This document shows, piece after piece, positions 7,897 through 17,190 of a DNA stretch of 64,000 nt. Within the stretch, counting starts at the first letter, position 1; every line of letters begins with the position of its first letter. Below the pieces are notes generated by a model. It saw only the letters and a list, made by a program, of their open reading frames with translations, did no database searches and was not told the origin of the DNA. The DNA comes from Anaerotruncus colihominis (GTDB lineage: Bacteria; Bacillota; Clostridia; Oscillospirales; Ruminococcaceae). Location: positions 121,298 to 185,297 of the forward strand of contig NZ_VIQT01000003.1 of NCBI RefSeq assembly GCF_010206195.1. Direction: 5' to 3'. The translations under genes were made by a program, and so were the position numbers.

Positions 7897-9222
7897 ATGA
7901 AAGCTGCTTTTTACACCCTGGGCTGCAAGGTGAACCAGTACGAGGCGCAGATCCTTGCGCAGCAGTTCGCCGACGCCGGCTACGAAATTGTGCCGCCGGA
8001 AATGCCCGCCGACGTCTATGTCGTCAATTCCTGCACTGTCACTGCCTCCGGCGACCAGAAAACACGCCGCGTGCTGCGCCGTTTCCGTGCGCTCTGCCCG
8101 GACGCCACCGTCGTGCTGACAGGCTGTTACCCGCAGGCGTTCCCGGACGACGCCGCGCGCCTGGCCGAAGCCGATGTGATCGCCGGCGCGCGCGACCGCG
8201 CCGCCCTCGTCGAGCTTGTGCGCCGCGCGCGCGAAACGCGTGCGCGCGTCGTCGCCGTCGCGCCGCACGAGCGCGGCGAGGCGTTTGAGCCGATGCGTGC
8301 GGCCGCCTTCCGCGAGCGCACGCGCGCTTTCGTCAAGATCGAGGACGGCTGCGACCGCTACTGCGCCTACTGCATCATCCCGCAGGCACGCGGCCCCGTG
8401 CGCTCCAAGCCGCCCGGTGAGCTGCGCGCCGAGCTGGAAGGGTTGGCGCGCGCCGGTTACCGCGAGGCGGTGCTCGTCGGGATCAACCTGCCGTCCTATG
8501 GACGCGAGCTTGGGCTGCGCCTGATTGACGCGGTGGAGCTTGCCTGTGCGGTCGACGGCATTGAGCGCGTGAGGCTCGGCTCGCTCGAGCCGGAGCTGCT
8601 CACCGGCGACGATATCGCGCGCATGGCGCGGCAGCCAAAGCTCTGCCCGCAGTTTCATCTATCGCTGCAAAGCGGCTGCGACGCGACGCTTACACGTATG
8701 CGCCGCCACTACGATACTGCCGAATACATGCGGATTGTACAGGCGCTGCGCGCGTATTTTGAAAACTGTGCGATCACTACCGACGTGATGGTCGGCTTTC
8801 CCGGCGAAACCGACGCGGAATTTAAGCGGTCGCTCTCTTTTGTCGAATCGCTCGGGCTTGCAAAGGCCCATGTGTTCGCCTATTCGCGCCGCCCGGGCAC
8901 GCGCGCGGCGGACATGCCCGGCCAGCTTCCGGAGGCTGTCAAAGAGGCTCGCAGCGCGCGCATGATCGAAGCGACGAACCGCACGCGCGCCGCATTTCTG
9001 GCCGGGCAGGCCGGACGCACGGCCAATGTGCTCTTTGAAACACGCGACGGCGGCGCGCTCGACGGCTATGCTGAAAACTATACGCCTGTACGCGTCTTTA
9101 CCGACGAGGACCTGCGCGGACAAATCCGCCGCGTTCTGATCACATCCGCCGGCGGCGCCCGGTGTGTGGGCACGCTTGCGCCAGACGCGCGGCATGACTG
9201 TATGATGGAGGGGAACACATGA
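7897..9222 (+). CDS. mtaB: tRNA t6A37 methylthiotransferase MtaB
   Basis: A 441-residue radical-SAM methylthiotransferase that converts N6-threonylcarbamoyladenosine at tRNA position 37 to ms2t6A. The N-terminal UPF0004 domain has TLGCKVNQYE (the MtaB-type signature) with Cys10, Cys46 and Cys77 for the auxiliary 4Fe-4S cluster. The radical-SAM CxxxCxxC is Cys152/156/159 in CDRYCAYCIIP. The C-terminal region resembles the TRAM RNA-binding domain. The KVNQYE form separates it from MiaB and RimO. A GGAGTG site precedes the ATG. Its last codons overlap purL by four bases (ATGA), so the two are translationally coupled. The t6A makers TsaE/TsaB lie at 50.2 kb. Confidence 0.93.
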   Translation: MKAAFYTLGCKVNQYEAQILAQQFADAGYEIVPPEMPADVYVVNSCTVTASGDQKTRRVLRRFRALCPDATVVLTGCYPQAFPDDAARLAEADVIAGARDRAALVELVRRARETRARVVAVAPHERGEAFEPMRAAAFRERTRAFVKIEDGCDRYCAYCIIPQARGPVRSKPPGELRAELEGLARAGYREAVLVGINLPSYGRELGLRLIDAVELACAVDGIERVRLGSLEPELLTGDDIARMARQPKLCPQFHLSLQSGCDATLTRMRRHYDTAEYMRIVQALRAYFENCAITTDVMVGFPGETDAEFKRSLSFVESLGLAKAHVFAYSRRPGTRAADMPGQLPEAVKEARSARMIEATNRTRAAFLAGQAGRTANVLFETRDGGALDGYAENYTPVRVFTDEDLRGQIRRVLITSAGGARCVGTLAPDARHDCMMEGNT

Positions 9223-12200
9223 GCGTCTATCGCATCTACGTGGAAAAAAAGCCGCCCTTTGCCGTTGAGGCGGCCGGCGTGCTCGCCGATATCCGCACCG
9301 TTTTAGGGCTTGGCTGTGTTGAGCATGTGCGCATTCTCAACCGCTATGATGTCGAGCATATCGACGAAGCCGACTTTCAAAGCGCGCGCAGCACCATTTT
9401 TTCCGAGCCGCAGGTCGACGTCACCTGCGACGAGCTGCCCGAGCCGGCCGCAAACGAGCGCGTATTCGCTGTCGAATATCTGCCCGGCCAGTTCGACCAG
9501 CGTGCCGATTCATGCGCGCAGTGCATCGCGCTCGCCTTTGCGAAACCGCGGCCGGCCGTGCGCACGGCGCGCGTATACATCCTGTCGGGCCAAATCGGCG
9601 GCGAGGCGCTGGAGCAGATCGAACGGTACCTTATCAACCCGGTCGAAAGCCGCCTTGCTTCGCTTGAAAAGCCAAAGACGCTCGATACGCGTTATGATAT
9701 CCCAACGACGGTCGAAACGCTCGAGGGCTTTACAAAGCTCGACGCGGCGGGTCTGCGCGGGTTTGTTGAACAGTACGGCCTGGCGATGGATGAAAGCGAC
9801 ATCGCTTTCTGTCAGGACTACTTTAAAACCATGGAGCGCCGCGACCCGACGATCACGGAAATCCGCATGATCGACACCTACTGGTCGGACCACTGCCGCC
9901 ACACGACATTTTTGACGCACATTGAAAACGTGCGCATCGAAACGCCTTACATCCGCGAAAGCTTTGAAAAATACCGAAAGCTGCGCGCAAAGCTCTATGC
10001 CGGCAAGGACAAGCCGATGACGCTGATGGACCTGGCCGTGATCGGCGCGAAAGCGCTGCGGGCGCAGGGCCTGCTCGGCGATCTCGACGAAAGTGAGGAA
10101 ATCAACGCCTGTTCCGTCAAAATCAAGGTCGACGTCGATGGCAAGGAACAGGACTGGCTGCTCATGTTCAAAAATGAAACGCACAACCATCCGACGGAGA
10201 TTGAGCCGTTCGGCGGCGCGGCGACCTGCCTGGGCGGCGCGATCCGCGACCCGCTTTCCGGGCGCAGCTATGTCTATCAGGCGATGCGCGTGACCGGCGC
10301 GGCCGACCCGACCGCACCGTTGTTCGAAACGCTTCCCGGCAAGCTGCCGCAGCGCAAAATCGTCACGACGGCCGCCGCGGGATACAGCTCCTACGGCAAC
10401 CAGATCGGGCTGGCGACCGGCCATGTCGCGGAGGTCTATCACCCCGGCTACGCCGCCAAGCGCCTTGAAATCGGCGCGGTCATCGGCGCAGCGCCTGCCG
10501 CGCATGTTGTGCGCGAGCGCCCCGCGCCGGGCGACATTGTGATTCTGCTCGGCGGGCGCACAGGGCGCGACGGCTGCGGCGGCGCCACCGGCTCGTCGAA
10601 ATCGCACACGCTTCAATCGCTCGAAAGCTGCGGGGCCGAGGTGCAGAAGGGTAACCCGCCAATTGAACGCAAGCTTCAGCGCCTGTTTCGAAACGGCGAG
10701 GCCACGCGCATGATCCGCCGCTGCAATGATTTCGGTGCGGGCGGCGTATCCGTGGCCGTCGGCGAGCTGGCCGACGGGCTGCGCATCAACCTGGACGCCG
10801 TACCGAAAAAATACGACGGCCTCGACGGCACGGAGCTCGCCATCTCTGAATCTCAGGAGCGCATGGCCGTCGTCGTCGCGCCGGAGCATGTCGAACCGTT
10901 CATCGCGCTTGCGCGCGCGGAAAACCTCGAGGCGACCGTCGTCGCCGAGGTGACGGCCGAGCCGCGTCTCGTGATGGACTGGAACGGCCGGAAAATCGTC
11001 GACCTGTCGCGCGATTTCCTCAATTCAAACGGAGCGCCCAAACGCACCGACGTAGAGATTGAGCAGCCGCTCGCCTACGCGCGCCCCCGATCGGAAGCGC
11101 CGCTGCGCGAAAAATGGCTTTCCATGATGGGCGATCTCAACGTCTGCTCTCAGAAAGGGCTTGTCGAGCGGTTTGACTCCACAATCGGCGCGGGTACCGT
11201 ATTGATGCCGTTCGGCGGTGAAGCGCAGCTGACGCCCGCGCAGGCGATGGCCGCGAAAATCCCGGTACTTGGCGGCGAAACGACAGCTGTCTCGCTGATG
11301 GGGTGGGGCTTTAATCCCGGCGTCTGCGCGGCCAGCCCCTATCACGGAGCGATGGCCGCCGTGGTGGAATCCGTTGCGAAGATCGTTGCGGCCGGCGGCA
11401 GCCGCCGGCGCTGCTGGCTGACGTTTCAGGAATACTTTGAGCGCACAAAAAACGACCCGAAGCGTTGGGGCAAGCCGATGGCCGCGCTGCTCGGCGCGCT
11501 TGAGGCCCAGCTTCAGCTTGGGATCGGTTCGATCGGCGGAAAGGACTCCATGTCCGGTACGTTCGAATCGCTCGACGTGCCGCCGACGCTCGTCTCCTTC
11601 GCCGTATCCCTCGCCAATCAGGCGAATATCATCTCCCCTGAATTTAAACGCGCAGGCAGCCGCGTCTATCTGCTCGCGCCCGCGTATGACGAGCACCGCC
11701 TGCCTGTCTTTGAATCGGTCAAGGCAGTCTTTGACACCGTCGAGCGCCTGATCGCCGAAAAGCGCGTTGTTTCCGCCTGGACGCTCGGCTACGGCGGCGT
11801 GTGCGAGGGCATCACAAAGATGTGCTTCGGCAACCGCCTCGGCTTCGACTTTGCGGCGACCTTCGACGACGCCGCCCTGTTCGAGCCGATGTACGGCGCG
11901 TTCCTGCTTGAAGCGCCCGAGCCGGTCGAAGGGCTTGCATGCATTGGGACTGTTTCGCCCGCCTACACGATCCGCTACGGGTTCGACCTTCTGTCGCTTG
12001 ACGATATCCAGGAGGAATGGGAGGAACGTTTGCAGCCGGTGTTCCCATATCTCAAGCCGACCGGCGGCAGCGCGCCCGTATACAGCGCCGCGCCGGCCGA
12101 GCTGCGGCGCGCGGCCGTATCCGTGGCGCGCCCGCGCGTGCTGATCCCAGTGTTCCCCGGCACAAATTGCGAATACGATACGGCGCGCGCGTTCGAGCGC

Positions 12201-12926
12201 GCGGGCGCGCGGGCGGATATCTTTGTGGTGCGCAACCTGACGGCGTCCGATATTGTCGAAAGCGCGGCCGCCTTTGCTGAGGCGGTCGGGCGCGCGCAGA
12301 TCGTCGCGCTGCCGGGCGGCTTCTCCGGCGGCGACGAGCCGGACGGATCGGCCAAATTCATCACGGCGTTCCTGCGCGGTCCGGCTGTGCGCGACGCGGT
12401 CATGGAGCTGCTCAAAAACCGCGACGGCCTGATGTGCGGCATCTGCAACGGGTTTCAGGCGCTTATCAAGCTCGGACTTGTTCCCTATGGCGAGATCCGC
12501 GACATGGATGAAAACTGCGCGACGCTCACCTACAATTCGATCGGCCGTCATCAAAGTATGCTGGTGCGCACACGTATCGCATCCAACCGTTCGCCGTGGC
12601 TGGCGGAGATGTCCGTCGGCGATATCCACACAGTCGCCATTTCGCACGGCGAAGGCCGCTTCGTCGCGCCGCCGGAGCTGATTGAAACGCTTGCGCAAAA
12701 CGGCCAGATCGCCACGCAGTATGTCGATCCCGACGGCCATCCCACGCTTGATATCCGCTACAACCCGAATGGTTCAACCGGCGCGGTCGAAGGCATCATC
12801 TCGCCCGACGGGCGCGTGTTCGGCAAAATGGGACATTCGGAGCGCAGCGGCAGCGGTCTTTACAAGAATGTGCCGGGCGACAAGTTCCAGAATTTGTTCT
12901 CAGGCGCCGTCCGTTATTTCCGTTAA
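9219..12926 (+). CDS. purL: Phosphoribosylformylglycinamidine synthase, single-chain clostridial type
   Basis: A 1235-residue ATP- and glutamine-dependent enzyme making FGAM from FGAR in purine synthesis. An N-terminal PurS-like part (about 1-150) is followed by the FGAM linker region with YWSDHCRHTTF, two PurM-like halves (HNHPTEIEPFGGAATCLGG and later motifs), and a class I glutamine amidotransferase from about residue 970 (PVFPGTNCEYD). The nucleophile Cys is in GICNGFQAL near residue 1074 and the His/Glu pair in SHGEGRF near 1142. Fusing all parts in one chain with this sequence style is the clostridial variant rather than the PurS/Q/L trio of Bacilli. It overlaps mtaB by ATGA and has GGAGGGG as ribosome site. 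No other pur genes are adjacent. Confidence 0.96.
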   Translation: MSVYRIYVEKKPPFAVEAAGVLADIRTVLGLGCVEHVRILNRYDVEHIDEADFQSARSTIFSEPQVDVTCDELPEPAANERVFAVEYLPGQFDQRADSCAQCIALAFAKPRPAVRTARVYILSGQIGGEALEQIERYLINPVESRLASLEKPKTLDTRYDIPTTVETLEGFTKLDAAGLRGFVEQYGLAMDESDIAFCQDYFKTMERRDPTITEIRMIDTYWSDHCRHTTFLTHIENVRIETPYIRESFEKYRKLRAKLYAGKDKPMTLMDLAVIGAKALRAQGLLGDLDESEEINACSVKIKVDVDGKEQDWLLMFKNETHNHPTEIEPFGGAATCLGGAIRDPLSGRSYVYQAMRVTGAADPTAPLFETLPGKLPQRKIVTTAAAGYSSYGNQIGLATGHVAEVYHPGYAAKRLEIGAVIGAAPAAHVVRERPAPGDIVILLGGRTGRDGCGGATGSSKSHTLQSLESCGAEVQKGNPPIERKLQRLFRNGEATRMIRRCNDFGAGGVSVAVGELADGLRINLDAVPKKYDGLDGTELAISESQERMAVVVAPEHVEPFIALARAENLEATVVAEVTAEPRLVMDWNGRKIVDLSRDFLNSNGAPKRTDVEIEQPLAYARPRSEAPLREKWLSMMGDLNVCSQKGLVERFDSTIGAGTVLMPFGGEAQLTPAQAMAAKIPVLGGETTAVSLMGWGFNPGVCAASPYHGAMAAVVESVAKIVAAGGSRRRCWLTFQEYFERTKNDPKRWGKPMAALLGALEAQLQLGIGSIGGKDSMSGTFESLDVPPTLVSFAVSLANQANIISPEFKRAGSRVYLLAPAYDEHRLPVFESVKAVFDTVERLIAEKRVVSAWTLGYGGVCEGITKMCFGNRLGFDFAATFDDAALFEPMYGAFLLEAPEPVEGLACIGTVSPAYTIRYGFDLLSLDDIQEEWEERLQPVFPYLKPTGGSAPVYSAAPAELRRAAVSVARPRVLIPVFPGTNCEYDTARAFERAGARADIFVVRNLTASDIVESAAAFAEAVGRAQIVALPGGFSGGDEPDGSAKFITAFLRGPAVRDAVMELLKNRDGLMCGICNGFQALIKLGLVPYGEIRDMDENCATLTYNSIGRHQSMLVRTRIASNRSPWLAEMSVGDIHTVAISHGEGRFVAPPELIETLAQNGQIATQYVDPDGHPTLDIRYNPNGSTGAVEGIISPDGRVFGKMGHSERSGSGLYKNVPGDKFQNLFSGAVRYFR

Positions 12927-12957
12927 AAATACGGCGCGGCGGTTATGCTAGTGCTGA

Positions 12958-13053
12958 GAGCCTGTTTAAAGATGCGCCTTTAAACAGGCTCTGTCTAGGG
13001 GCTGTTTGAAAAATCAAAATTGGGCAATTCCTCTATTTTCAAACAAGCCCTAC
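12958..13053. repeat. Two consecutive dispersed hairpins after purL
   Basis: The first hairpin (12958-12991) has perfect 14-base arms, GAGCCTGTTTAAAG against CTTTAAACAGGCTC. The second (12997-13053) pairs a GGGCTGTTTGAAAA-type arm with TTTTCAAACAAGCCC. Related AGCCTGTTTTAAAG or GCCTGTTTTGAAAAG pieces occur near 39500 and 43051, so this is a dispersed palindromic repeat and probably the purL 3' end structure. Confidence 0.6.
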
Positions 13054-13073
13054 AGACGCAGGAAGGGCTATGA

Positions 13074-13787
13074 ATGATGAAGGATAAGAAAAAACGCCTG
13101 CTGTGGACGCTCGCCGTCTGCGCGGCGGCAACCCTGCTGGCGGCTGCCGTGTGGCTGATCATCCGATACTATCCGCAGATCAAGGGTCTGATGCAGCCGG
13201 AAAATATGGAACGTTTCCGGGCGCTGCTTGATTCGTTCGGCGTCGCCGGCGCGCTCGTTTTGATCGCTATCCAGACCGCGCAGGTGCTTTCCGGCGTCAT
13301 CCCGGCGTTGCCGATCCAGCTTGCGGCCGGGCTGACATACGGACCATTTGGCGGCCTGGCGATCTGCATGACAGGCATCTTTATCGGAAGCACAATTGTA
13401 TTTCTGCTCGTCAAGCGGTTTGGGCGGCCGCTGATCGACCGCATCTTTTCCAGGGAGCGCCAGGCCAAGCTCGCCTTTCTTGACAACACGGACCGCTTGG
13501 AGCTGATCGTATTTATCCTGTACCTGATCCCCGCGCTGCCGAAGGATGTTTTCACATATCTGGCCGCGCTTACGCCGCTTTCCTTCCGGCGTTTCATCTG
13601 CATCTCAATGGCTGCGCGCATTCCGATGATCTTTTGCGACACCTTCGCAAGCGGCGCATTGATCGAAGGCAATTACAAAAGTGCCGTTATGCTGTTTATT
13701 GCTGCGGCTGTCCTGGGCGTCTTTGGTATGCTGCTGGCGCCCCGGCTCGCCAAAATTTTTGCAAAGCGTCTGCGCCGCAAACAGTAG
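13074..13787 (+). CDS. TVP38/TMEM64 (DedA-like, VTT domain) membrane protein
   Basis: A 237-residue polytopic membrane protein. An N-terminal transmembrane helix (LLWTLAVCAAATLLAAAVWL) is followed by the VTT/SNARE-associated core, including ALPIQLAAGLTYGPFGGLAI and FILYLIPALPKDVFTYLAAL, the conserved re-entrant motif with Pro-Lys-Asp. The C-terminus is basic. Family members act in lipid or undecaprenyl-phosphate translocation in some species, but the role here is not shown. Two adjacent ATGs (13074 and 13077) are possible starts; GGAAGG lies upstream. The gene is monocistronic between repeat hairpins and a promoter. Confidence 0.85.
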   Translation: MMKDKKKRLLWTLAVCAAATLLAAAVWLIIRYYPQIKGLMQPENMERFRALLDSFGVAGALVLIAIQTAQVLSGVIPALPIQLAAGLTYGPFGGLAICMTGIFIGSTIVFLLVKRFGRPLIDRIFSRERQAKLAFLDNTDRLELIVFILYLIPALPKDVFTYLAALTPLSFRRFICISMAARIPMIFCDTFASGALIEGNYKSAVMLFIAAAVLGVFGMLLAPRLAKIFAKRLRRKQ

Positions 13788-13930
13788 GCTGCTGATCATA
13801 ATGCCCCGGTTTTACAAATATAAATGTTTTTGTACTCTTTTTCCCAGTTATATAATCCGTTCTCTCTCTAAATTTTTTAATATTTTTCTTGCATATCTGT
13901 ACAAAATTACATGAAACTTTCATTCACGCC

Positions 13931-13959
13931 TTGCTTTAGTGATCGAAATACTCTATAAT
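13931..13959 (+). promoter_or_regulatory. Likely promoter of the cheX-cheY pair
   Basis: -35 TTGCTT (13931-13936), 17-base spacer, consensus -10 TATAAT (13954-13959). It would give a leader of over 100 bases. Confidence 0.6.
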
Positions 13960-13995
13960 AAAGGTAAATCGATATTGGGTGTTTCCACAAATCGA

Positions 13996-14057
13996 TTGCA
14001 GATCTGTCATGTTATAAAAATGAGATCTGCAAAATAGGTATTATTGGCAGATACCTT
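13996..14057 (+). promoter_or_regulatory. Two hairpins in the cheX leader
   Basis: TTGCAGATCT (13996-14005) pairs with AGATCTGCAA (14023-14032), and AGGTAT (14036-14041) pairs with ATACCT (14051-14056), just before the GAGGCGG ribosome site at about 14069. They could affect translation; no known riboswitch class is recognised. Confidence 0.4.
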
Positions 14058-14078
14058 ATTAAAAAGTGAGGCGGTATC

Positions 14079-14552
14079 ATGAGCGGCGCAGATAGGCTGG
14101 ATGAACATGCGCTTGAGGAACTGATCCACCGGACTGTTGTCGACATCACACGGCAGATCGCTAAAATTGATCTGCGGCTGTGCAGTCAGGATCCCAATCC
14201 CGCCAATGAATGGTGTACGTTGCACACAACCATTGACGGCGATTACCACACGGAGTTGGTATTGCATGCGGATCGTTCCCTTTTACATAGGCTGACTGAA
14301 AATATGATGCAGGCTGAAACAACAGACCCGGAGGATATGGAGGAATATTCCAAGGAATTTTTCAATGTCCTCTGCGGCCACATTGTTTCAGAAATATTCC
14401 GGCGGACAAAGCTGCCCGCCAGATTCCATATTCCTTGTTTTGCTTATGGGGATACGGATGAGGAAAAAGACAAGGATAAAATACGCATTCGTTATGCCAG
14501 CGACCAGGCGGAACACGCCGAATTGCTGCATGATAAAATCGTTTTTGAATAG
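14079..14552 (+). CDS. CheX-like (CheC/CheX family) protein
   Basis: A 157-residue protein resembling CheX, the CheY-P phosphatase fold. The diagnostic part is the helix EEYSKEFFNVLCGHIVSEIF around residues 88-108, corresponding to the E-x3-N-x2-x-G signature in which Glu and Asn act in dephosphorylation. The first half resembles the CheX N-terminal beta region, HTTIDGDYHTELVLHADRSL. It is immediately followed by a CheY-like receiver gene (56 bases), which supports a phosphatase/receiver pair. No CheA, MCP or flagellar gene is in the window, so the pair may serve a process other than motility. Confidence 0.7.
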   Translation: MSGADRLDEHALEELIHRTVVDITRQIAKIDLRLCSQDPNPANEWCTLHTTIDGDYHTELVLHADRSLLHRLTENMMQAETTDPEDMEEYSKEFFNVLCGHIVSEIFRRTKLPARFHIPCFAYGDTDEEKDKDKIRIRYASDQAEHAELLHDKIVFE

Positions 14553-14608
14553 CAGTGTTTTATGCTTATGGATATAGCTTTTAAATCAGGAAAGGAGTTT
14601 CTTCAACC

Positions 14609-14974
14609 TTGGGAAAGAGCATTATGGTTGTGGATGATTCCCGTGTCGTCCACACTGAAGTGAAAAAGCTGCTCGCTGACACCGATTTTGAAATCGTCGG
14701 ATGCTGCCGCAGCGGCGAGGAAGCAATTGCTTTTTACGGCGAGCACAAGCCCGATCTTGTAACTATGGACATCATTATGCCTGGTATGGATGGCTTGGCC
14801 GCTGCGCGCGCCATCATCAGCAACTGGCCGGACGCGCGGATCATTATGGTTTCATCGCTCGCCTACGACGATACAATCGATGAATCTGTTAAAATTGGCG
14901 CGAAAGGATTCATCTTTAAACCGTTTGACCGTGCACAGCTTCTCCATGCATTGGAGCATGCGCTGACGCTTTAA
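14609..14974 (+). CDS. CheY-like single-domain response regulator
   Basis: A 121-residue receiver domain with no output domain. Acidic pocket Asp9/Asp10, phospho-acceptor Asp54 (VTMDIIMPGMDG), Ser82 (IIMVSS) and Lys104 (FIFKPF) are all present, so phosphorylation should work. It begins with TTG at 14609; AAAGGAG lies 12 bases upstream, slightly far, and no better start exists. It is cotranscribed with the CheX-like gene and closed by a very strong terminator. The VVHTEVKKLL region resembles CheY of Thermotoga and Clostridia. Confidence 0.9.
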   Translation: MGKSIMVVDDSRVVHTEVKKLLADTDFEIVGCCRSGEEAIAFYGEHKPDLVTMDIIMPGMDGLAAARAIISNWPDARIIMVSSLAYDDTIDESVKIGAKGFIFKPFDRAQLLHALEHALTL

Positions 14975-14977
14975 CAA

Positions 14978-15029
14978 AATCATGGATAAAAAGGAGGGGG
15001 CTTGCGCCCCCTCCTTTTTATCCATGATT
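14978..15029. terminator. Bidirectional terminator with perfect 24-bp stem
   Basis: The arms at 14978-15001 and 15006-15029 are perfect 24-base complements around a TTGC loop, ending in A/T-rich tracts on both sides. It separates cheY (+) from the phosphoesterase gene (-). Confidence 0.9.
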
Positions 15030-15042
15030 GCACATTTCACCT

Positions 15043-15717
15043 TCAGCACATTTCCTTAAGCGGCACGATCTGTTGATAGACGGCGCGGTGTTTTGGCGGG
15101 ATCGCCTTATCGAAATGGCAGCCGCCAAAAAACCACTGCTTATAGCGCACGATCTTGGACAGCTCATCAAAAAAGGCCAGCATCTGGTTGGTGTGCAGAC
15201 TGTCCATATTTAGAAAGCCGTTGACAATCGACGACGCCTCATGTGTAATGATGTAATCAACAACATAGCTGCACCGCTCCAGCGTCTCGCGCGCGTGCGC
15301 AAGCTCCTGCTGTGTGGGCAGCTCGCCAGGCCACCAGGTTTCCCCCTCTATGCGCGTATCGGCGTCAAAGCTTTCCCCGCCGCCGAACGCAAACACCCGA
15401 TCGCTTTCAATGGTATAGACTTCGCCGCGCAGCAAATGGTAACAGCGGCCGCTGATCTGCCGGGCGCGCCCGCCGCAGAAATCGACGAGCGGATATGTAC
15501 CGAGCAGGGAGAGATTGTCGTGCGTGCCTTCAATAAACAATACCTGATAGGGGCGCTTGCCAATCCATTTAAGCACCTGCTGTTCCTTTTTCGAACCGTT
15601 CCACACGAATCCAAAATCACCGCAGACAATCAACGTGTCGCCCTTTTTCAGCTTTTTGGCTTCCTTCCCCTTGAAGCGGTCAAGATCAGCGTGTATATCG
15701 CCGGTCACATAGATCAT
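15043..15717 (-). CDS. Metallophosphoesterase (calcineurin-like)
   Basis: A 224-residue calcineurin-like phosphoesterase. Metal-binding motifs appear in order: GDIHAD (Asp7, His9), GDFGFVWNG (Asp34), GTHDN (residues 64-68, where most relatives have GNHD), DYIITHEA and a final GGCHFD. The substrate is unknown; relatives act on phosphodiesters or phosphoproteins. Thr in place of the Asn of GNHD is worth noting, as that Asn usually helps bridge the metal ligands. It follows the sulfhydrylase gene on the same strand by 25 bases, suggesting one transcript, although the functions have no obvious link. Confidence 0.85.
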   Translation of the reverse strand: MIYVTGDIHADLDRFKGKEAKKLKKGDTLIVCGDFGFVWNGSKKEQQVLKWIGKRPYQVLFIEGTHDNLSLLGTYPLVDFCGGRARQISGRCYHLLRGEVYTIESDRVFAFGGGESFDADTRIEGETWWPGELPTQQELAHARETLERCSYVVDYIITHEASSIVNGFLNMDSLHTNQMLAFFDELSKIVRYKQWFFGGCHFDKAIPPKHRAVYQQIVPLKEMC

Positions 15718-15742
15718 ACGTTTGCGCTCCCCTTTTGGACAG

Positions 15743-17038
15743 TTATTTGGCTGCGGCGATCGCCTGCTCCAGGTCCGCGATCAAATCAACCGGATCCTCC
15801 AGCCCGACCGACAAGCGCACGGTTTCCGGCCGGATGCCGCTTTCGGCGAGCTGTTCGTCGGAAAGCTGGCTGTGCGTTGTGCTGGCAGGATGGCTGATCA
15901 GCGTGCGCGCATCGCCGACATTGGTGACATGCATGATCAGCCCAAGCGAATCAATCAGCTTGGCGCCGCGCTCCCGTCCGCCGTGCAAGCCAAAGGTAAA
16001 GACGCCGCCCGCGCCCTTTGGCAGATACTTCTGCACACGGTCGTAATATTGGCTTGACTCCAGCCCTGGATAATTGACAAACGCCACATCAGGATGCGCC
16101 TTTAGATGGCGGGCAATTTCCAGCGCGCTGTCGCTGATACGGCGCATACGCAGCGACAGCGTCTCGATACCCTGCATGATCAAAAATGCGTTGAGCGGGG
16201 TGCAGCACGCGCCAAGGTCGCGCAGCATCATCGTGCGCAGGCGCGTGATAAAACCTGCGTTGCCGCAGTCCTTCGCAAATACAACGCCGTGATAGCTGAC
16301 ATCCGGCTCATTATAAAGCGGGAACCGTGGATTGCCGCTGAAATCAAAGGTACCCGCGTCGGTCACAATTCCGCACATCGCCGTACCGTGCCCGCCGAGA
16401 AACTTAGTCGCAGAATGAATCACAAAATCTGCTCCATACTCGATCGGCCTCTGAAGATACGGCGTTGTGAATGTGGAATCAACAATCATGGGGATACCGT
16501 GGCGGTGCGCAATCGCAGCGATCGCACCGATATCCGCGACATTAGCGTTCGGATTTCCAATCCCCTCTACAAAAAATGCCTTTGTGCGCTCGTTAACCGC
16601 CGTCTCCCAGGCATCGAGATCGTCCGGATCGACAAAACGCACCTTGATGCCGATGCGGTCAAGCGTAACGCCCATCATATTGATCGCGCCGCCATAGATG
16701 CAGATCGACGAAACGATCTCATCGCCTGCGCCCGCCAGATTTAAAAATGTGTTGAATATCACCGCATGTCCCGACGACATTGCCAGCGCGCCGATTCCAC
16801 CATCGAGCGCTGCGACGCGGCGCTCGAGCGCATCGACTGTCGGATTGCTTATGCGCGAATAGATATTGCCCGCCTCTTTCAGTTCAAACAGGCGCGCCGC
16901 ATGGTCCACACTGTCAAACGTATAGGCTGTTGTCTGGTAAACCGGCGGAGCAACCGCGTGCGTGTCCGGGTCCGGCTGCGTACCGGCGTGAACCATAAGC
17001 GTGTCAAAACCATAATTCTTTCCTTCAAATTCGAGCAT
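15743..17038 (-). CDS. O-acetylhomoserine sulfhydrylase / aminocarboxypropyltransferase
   Basis: A 431-residue PLP enzyme of the Cys/Met metabolism family that joins sulfide (or methanethiol) to O-acetylhomoserine to give homocysteine (or methionine). The start at 17038 (MLEFEGKNYGF) follows GGAGG. Motifs seen: YSRISNPT, DSTFTTPYLQRP, and the PLP lysine Lys212 in SATKFLGGHG. The length of about 430 residues and the late MHVTNVGDARTLISHPASTT region favour the O-acetylhomoserine branch over cystathionine gamma-synthase. No SAM riboswitch or T-box is apparent in the 150 bases upstream. A homocysteine methyltransferase lies at 31.8 kb and could use the product. Confidence 0.9.
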   Translation of the reverse strand: MLEFEGKNYGFDTLMVHAGTQPDPDTHAVAPPVYQTTAYTFDSVDHAARLFELKEAGNIYSRISNPTVDALERRVAALDGGIGALAMSSGHAVIFNTFLNLAGAGDEIVSSICIYGGAINMMGVTLDRIGIKVRFVDPDDLDAWETAVNERTKAFFVEGIGNPNANVADIGAIAAIAHRHGIPMIVDSTFTTPYLQRPIEYGADFVIHSATKFLGGHGTAMCGIVTDAGTFDFSGNPRFPLYNEPDVSYHGVVFAKDCGNAGFITRLRTMMLRDLGACCTPLNAFLIMQGIETLSLRMRRISDSALEIARHLKAHPDVAFVNYPGLESSQYYDRVQKYLPKGAGGVFTFGLHGGRERGAKLIDSLGLIMHVTNVGDARTLISHPASTTHSQLSDEQLAESGIRPETVRLSVGLEDPVDLIADLEQAIAAAK

Positions 17039-17190
17039 CTGCCTACCTCCTTGAAAACACGCAAAATTCATCGAAAATTGTCTTTTCTTTTTGGGCGCGG
17101 TTTGGTATACTATGGGTAGTATTTGCCAATCCTATCATGCAATCGTAGTTCAACCGCCGCTGACATAGTGCATGCGGCTTCTTTATATCA

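Noticed and set aside
17039..17190. SAM riboswitch or T-box upstream of the sulfhydrylase
   Set aside because: No conserved riboswitch core or T-box sequence is visible in the leader.
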